Below are positions 13,570-14,067 of a DNA stretch of 14,067 bases, piece by piece. Under the pieces are notes generated by a model that did no database searches, had not been told where the DNA came from, and saw only the letters and a program-made list of their open reading frames with translations. The stretch lies in the NCBI GenBank assembly GCA_035686605.1, contig DASRZI010000101.1, positions 1-14,067 on the forward strand, in the 5' to 3' direction. The position numbers were made by a program, and so were the translations under genes. This DNA is from UBA11865 sp035686605. Its GTDB lineage: Bacteria > Chloroflexota > Anaerolineae > Promineifilales > Promineifilaceae. How positions within the stretch are numbered: position 1 is the stretch's first letter; every line of letters starts with the position of its first letter.

Positions 13570-14067
13570 ATGAATACCTTTGGGCTTTATCAGGATTTCC
13601 GTAGAGACTTGAGCTTCCTGTCGGGCCGGGTTGCTCAGTACGAGCCGCAGTTCCGCGACGGGACAGGCTTGGCCGTGTGGCTGACCCAGGCATCGAGGCA
13701 GTTCGATATGTACCGTGTCCGCCTCACTGCATTGTGGCTTCTGTCGGATCCAGGCCACACCCTTGCCTATACGGATTTCCACGTTGGGCAGGGGCCTATC
13801 GACGTGAATGGCTGGCTCGGGGGAACCCCCGCCGAACGCGAAGCAGCGATGACGGAGCGTGACCGCACGAAGATGACCGCGTTCTTCAAGGCGGACAAGA
13901 CCGACCTGAGCCTGAACGTGCAGGCCAAGTTGGGCGCGCTATCGAGTGCCATTGCTGCGGCTAAGACCGAGGCCCTGTCGCTCATCAACATCACGGGCGA
14001 TGTGATTACGCAGAAGTTCGTGGATGACGGGGGCGTGATTGAGGAGGTCTCCAAAACCATCTCCGAG
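13570..14067 (+). CDS. Start of an unidentified late gene, truncated by window end
   Basis: An open frame of 166 codons from ATG 13570 to the window edge, with AGGTGGTGAG just upstream. It begins MNTFGLYQDFRRDLSFLSGR. The first 80 residues contain several Trp, Tyr and Phe; a stretch near 90-165 is Ala/Glu/Lys-rich and probably helical (AKLGALSSAIAAAKTEAL). I do not recognise the family. Place after the adaptor and structural genes suggests a tail or fibre component. Codon use and GC are like the neighbouring genes. The competing minus-strand frames at 13555-13782 and 13767-14060 are shadows. Confidence 0.7.
   Translation, partial: MNTFGLYQDFRRDLSFLSGRVAQYEPQFRDGTGLAVWLTQASRQFDMYRVRLTALWLLSDPGHTLAYTDFHVGQGPIDVNGWLGGTPAEREAAMTERDRTKMTAFFKADKTDLSLNVQAKLGALSSAIAAAKTEALSLINITGDVITQKFVDDGGVIEEVSKTISE

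Overview
The window reads as the late (packaging and virion-assembly) module of a tailed double-stranded DNA phage or prophage, most likely podovirus-like. Every recognisable gene is on the + strand. The gene types and their order resemble phages commonly recovered from aquatic Proteobacteria: terminase, long portal, GroES-like co-chaperonin, scaffold, small conserved virion genes, gpT-like major capsid, beta-helix protein, P22 gp4-like adaptor and zinc-ribbon protein. The host cannot be named from this sequence, and free phage cannot be told from prophage. No tRNA, rRNA, integrase, CRISPR array or insertion sequence was seen.

Layout. 1-708: 3' part of a protein with an ADP-ribosyltransferase-like C-terminal domain. 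705-2270: large terminase, start-stop coupled. 2263-4851: portal with a C-terminal tail of twelve 11-residue repeats. 4817-6130: protein with an N-terminal helical half and a JAB/JAMM-like metallopeptidase motif in its C-terminal half. 6133-6610: three tiny genes joined by 4-base overlaps. 6600-6947: GroES-like co-chaperonin. 6982-7263: DUF2829 protein, the family of the anti-Thoeris sponge Tad2. 7260-8171: scaffold. 8174-8665 and 8690-9256: conserved virion-cluster proteins, the second probably a decoration protein. 9269-10174: major capsid. 10175-10323: two hairpins, the second a strong intrinsic terminator, then a candidate promoter. 10324-11238: beta-helix protein. 11289-12245: beta-sandwich repeat protein. 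12252-12923: head-to-tail adaptor. 12923-13120: zinc ribbon. 13121-13558: small structural-type protein. 13570-14067: start of a gene that runs off the window.

How it works together. Terminase, portal, scaffold, capsid and adaptor are the parts needed to build and fill a head and close its neck. The co-chaperonin sits between portal and scaffold and probably helps the host chaperonin fold the capsid protein. The terminator and promoter after the capsid gene suggest that high-level capsid transcription is separated from the fibre and neck genes. The cluster also carries three accessory functions: two effector-like proteins (ART-like and JAB-like) flanking terminase and portal, and a Tad2-like anti-defence gene. 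The two effector-like genes share a layout: a GC-rich N-terminal part, a small-residue Ala/Gly/Thr segment, then a more AT-rich catalytic-type domain. This suggests a modular, C-terminally exchangeable protein class, and it is the best lead in the window.
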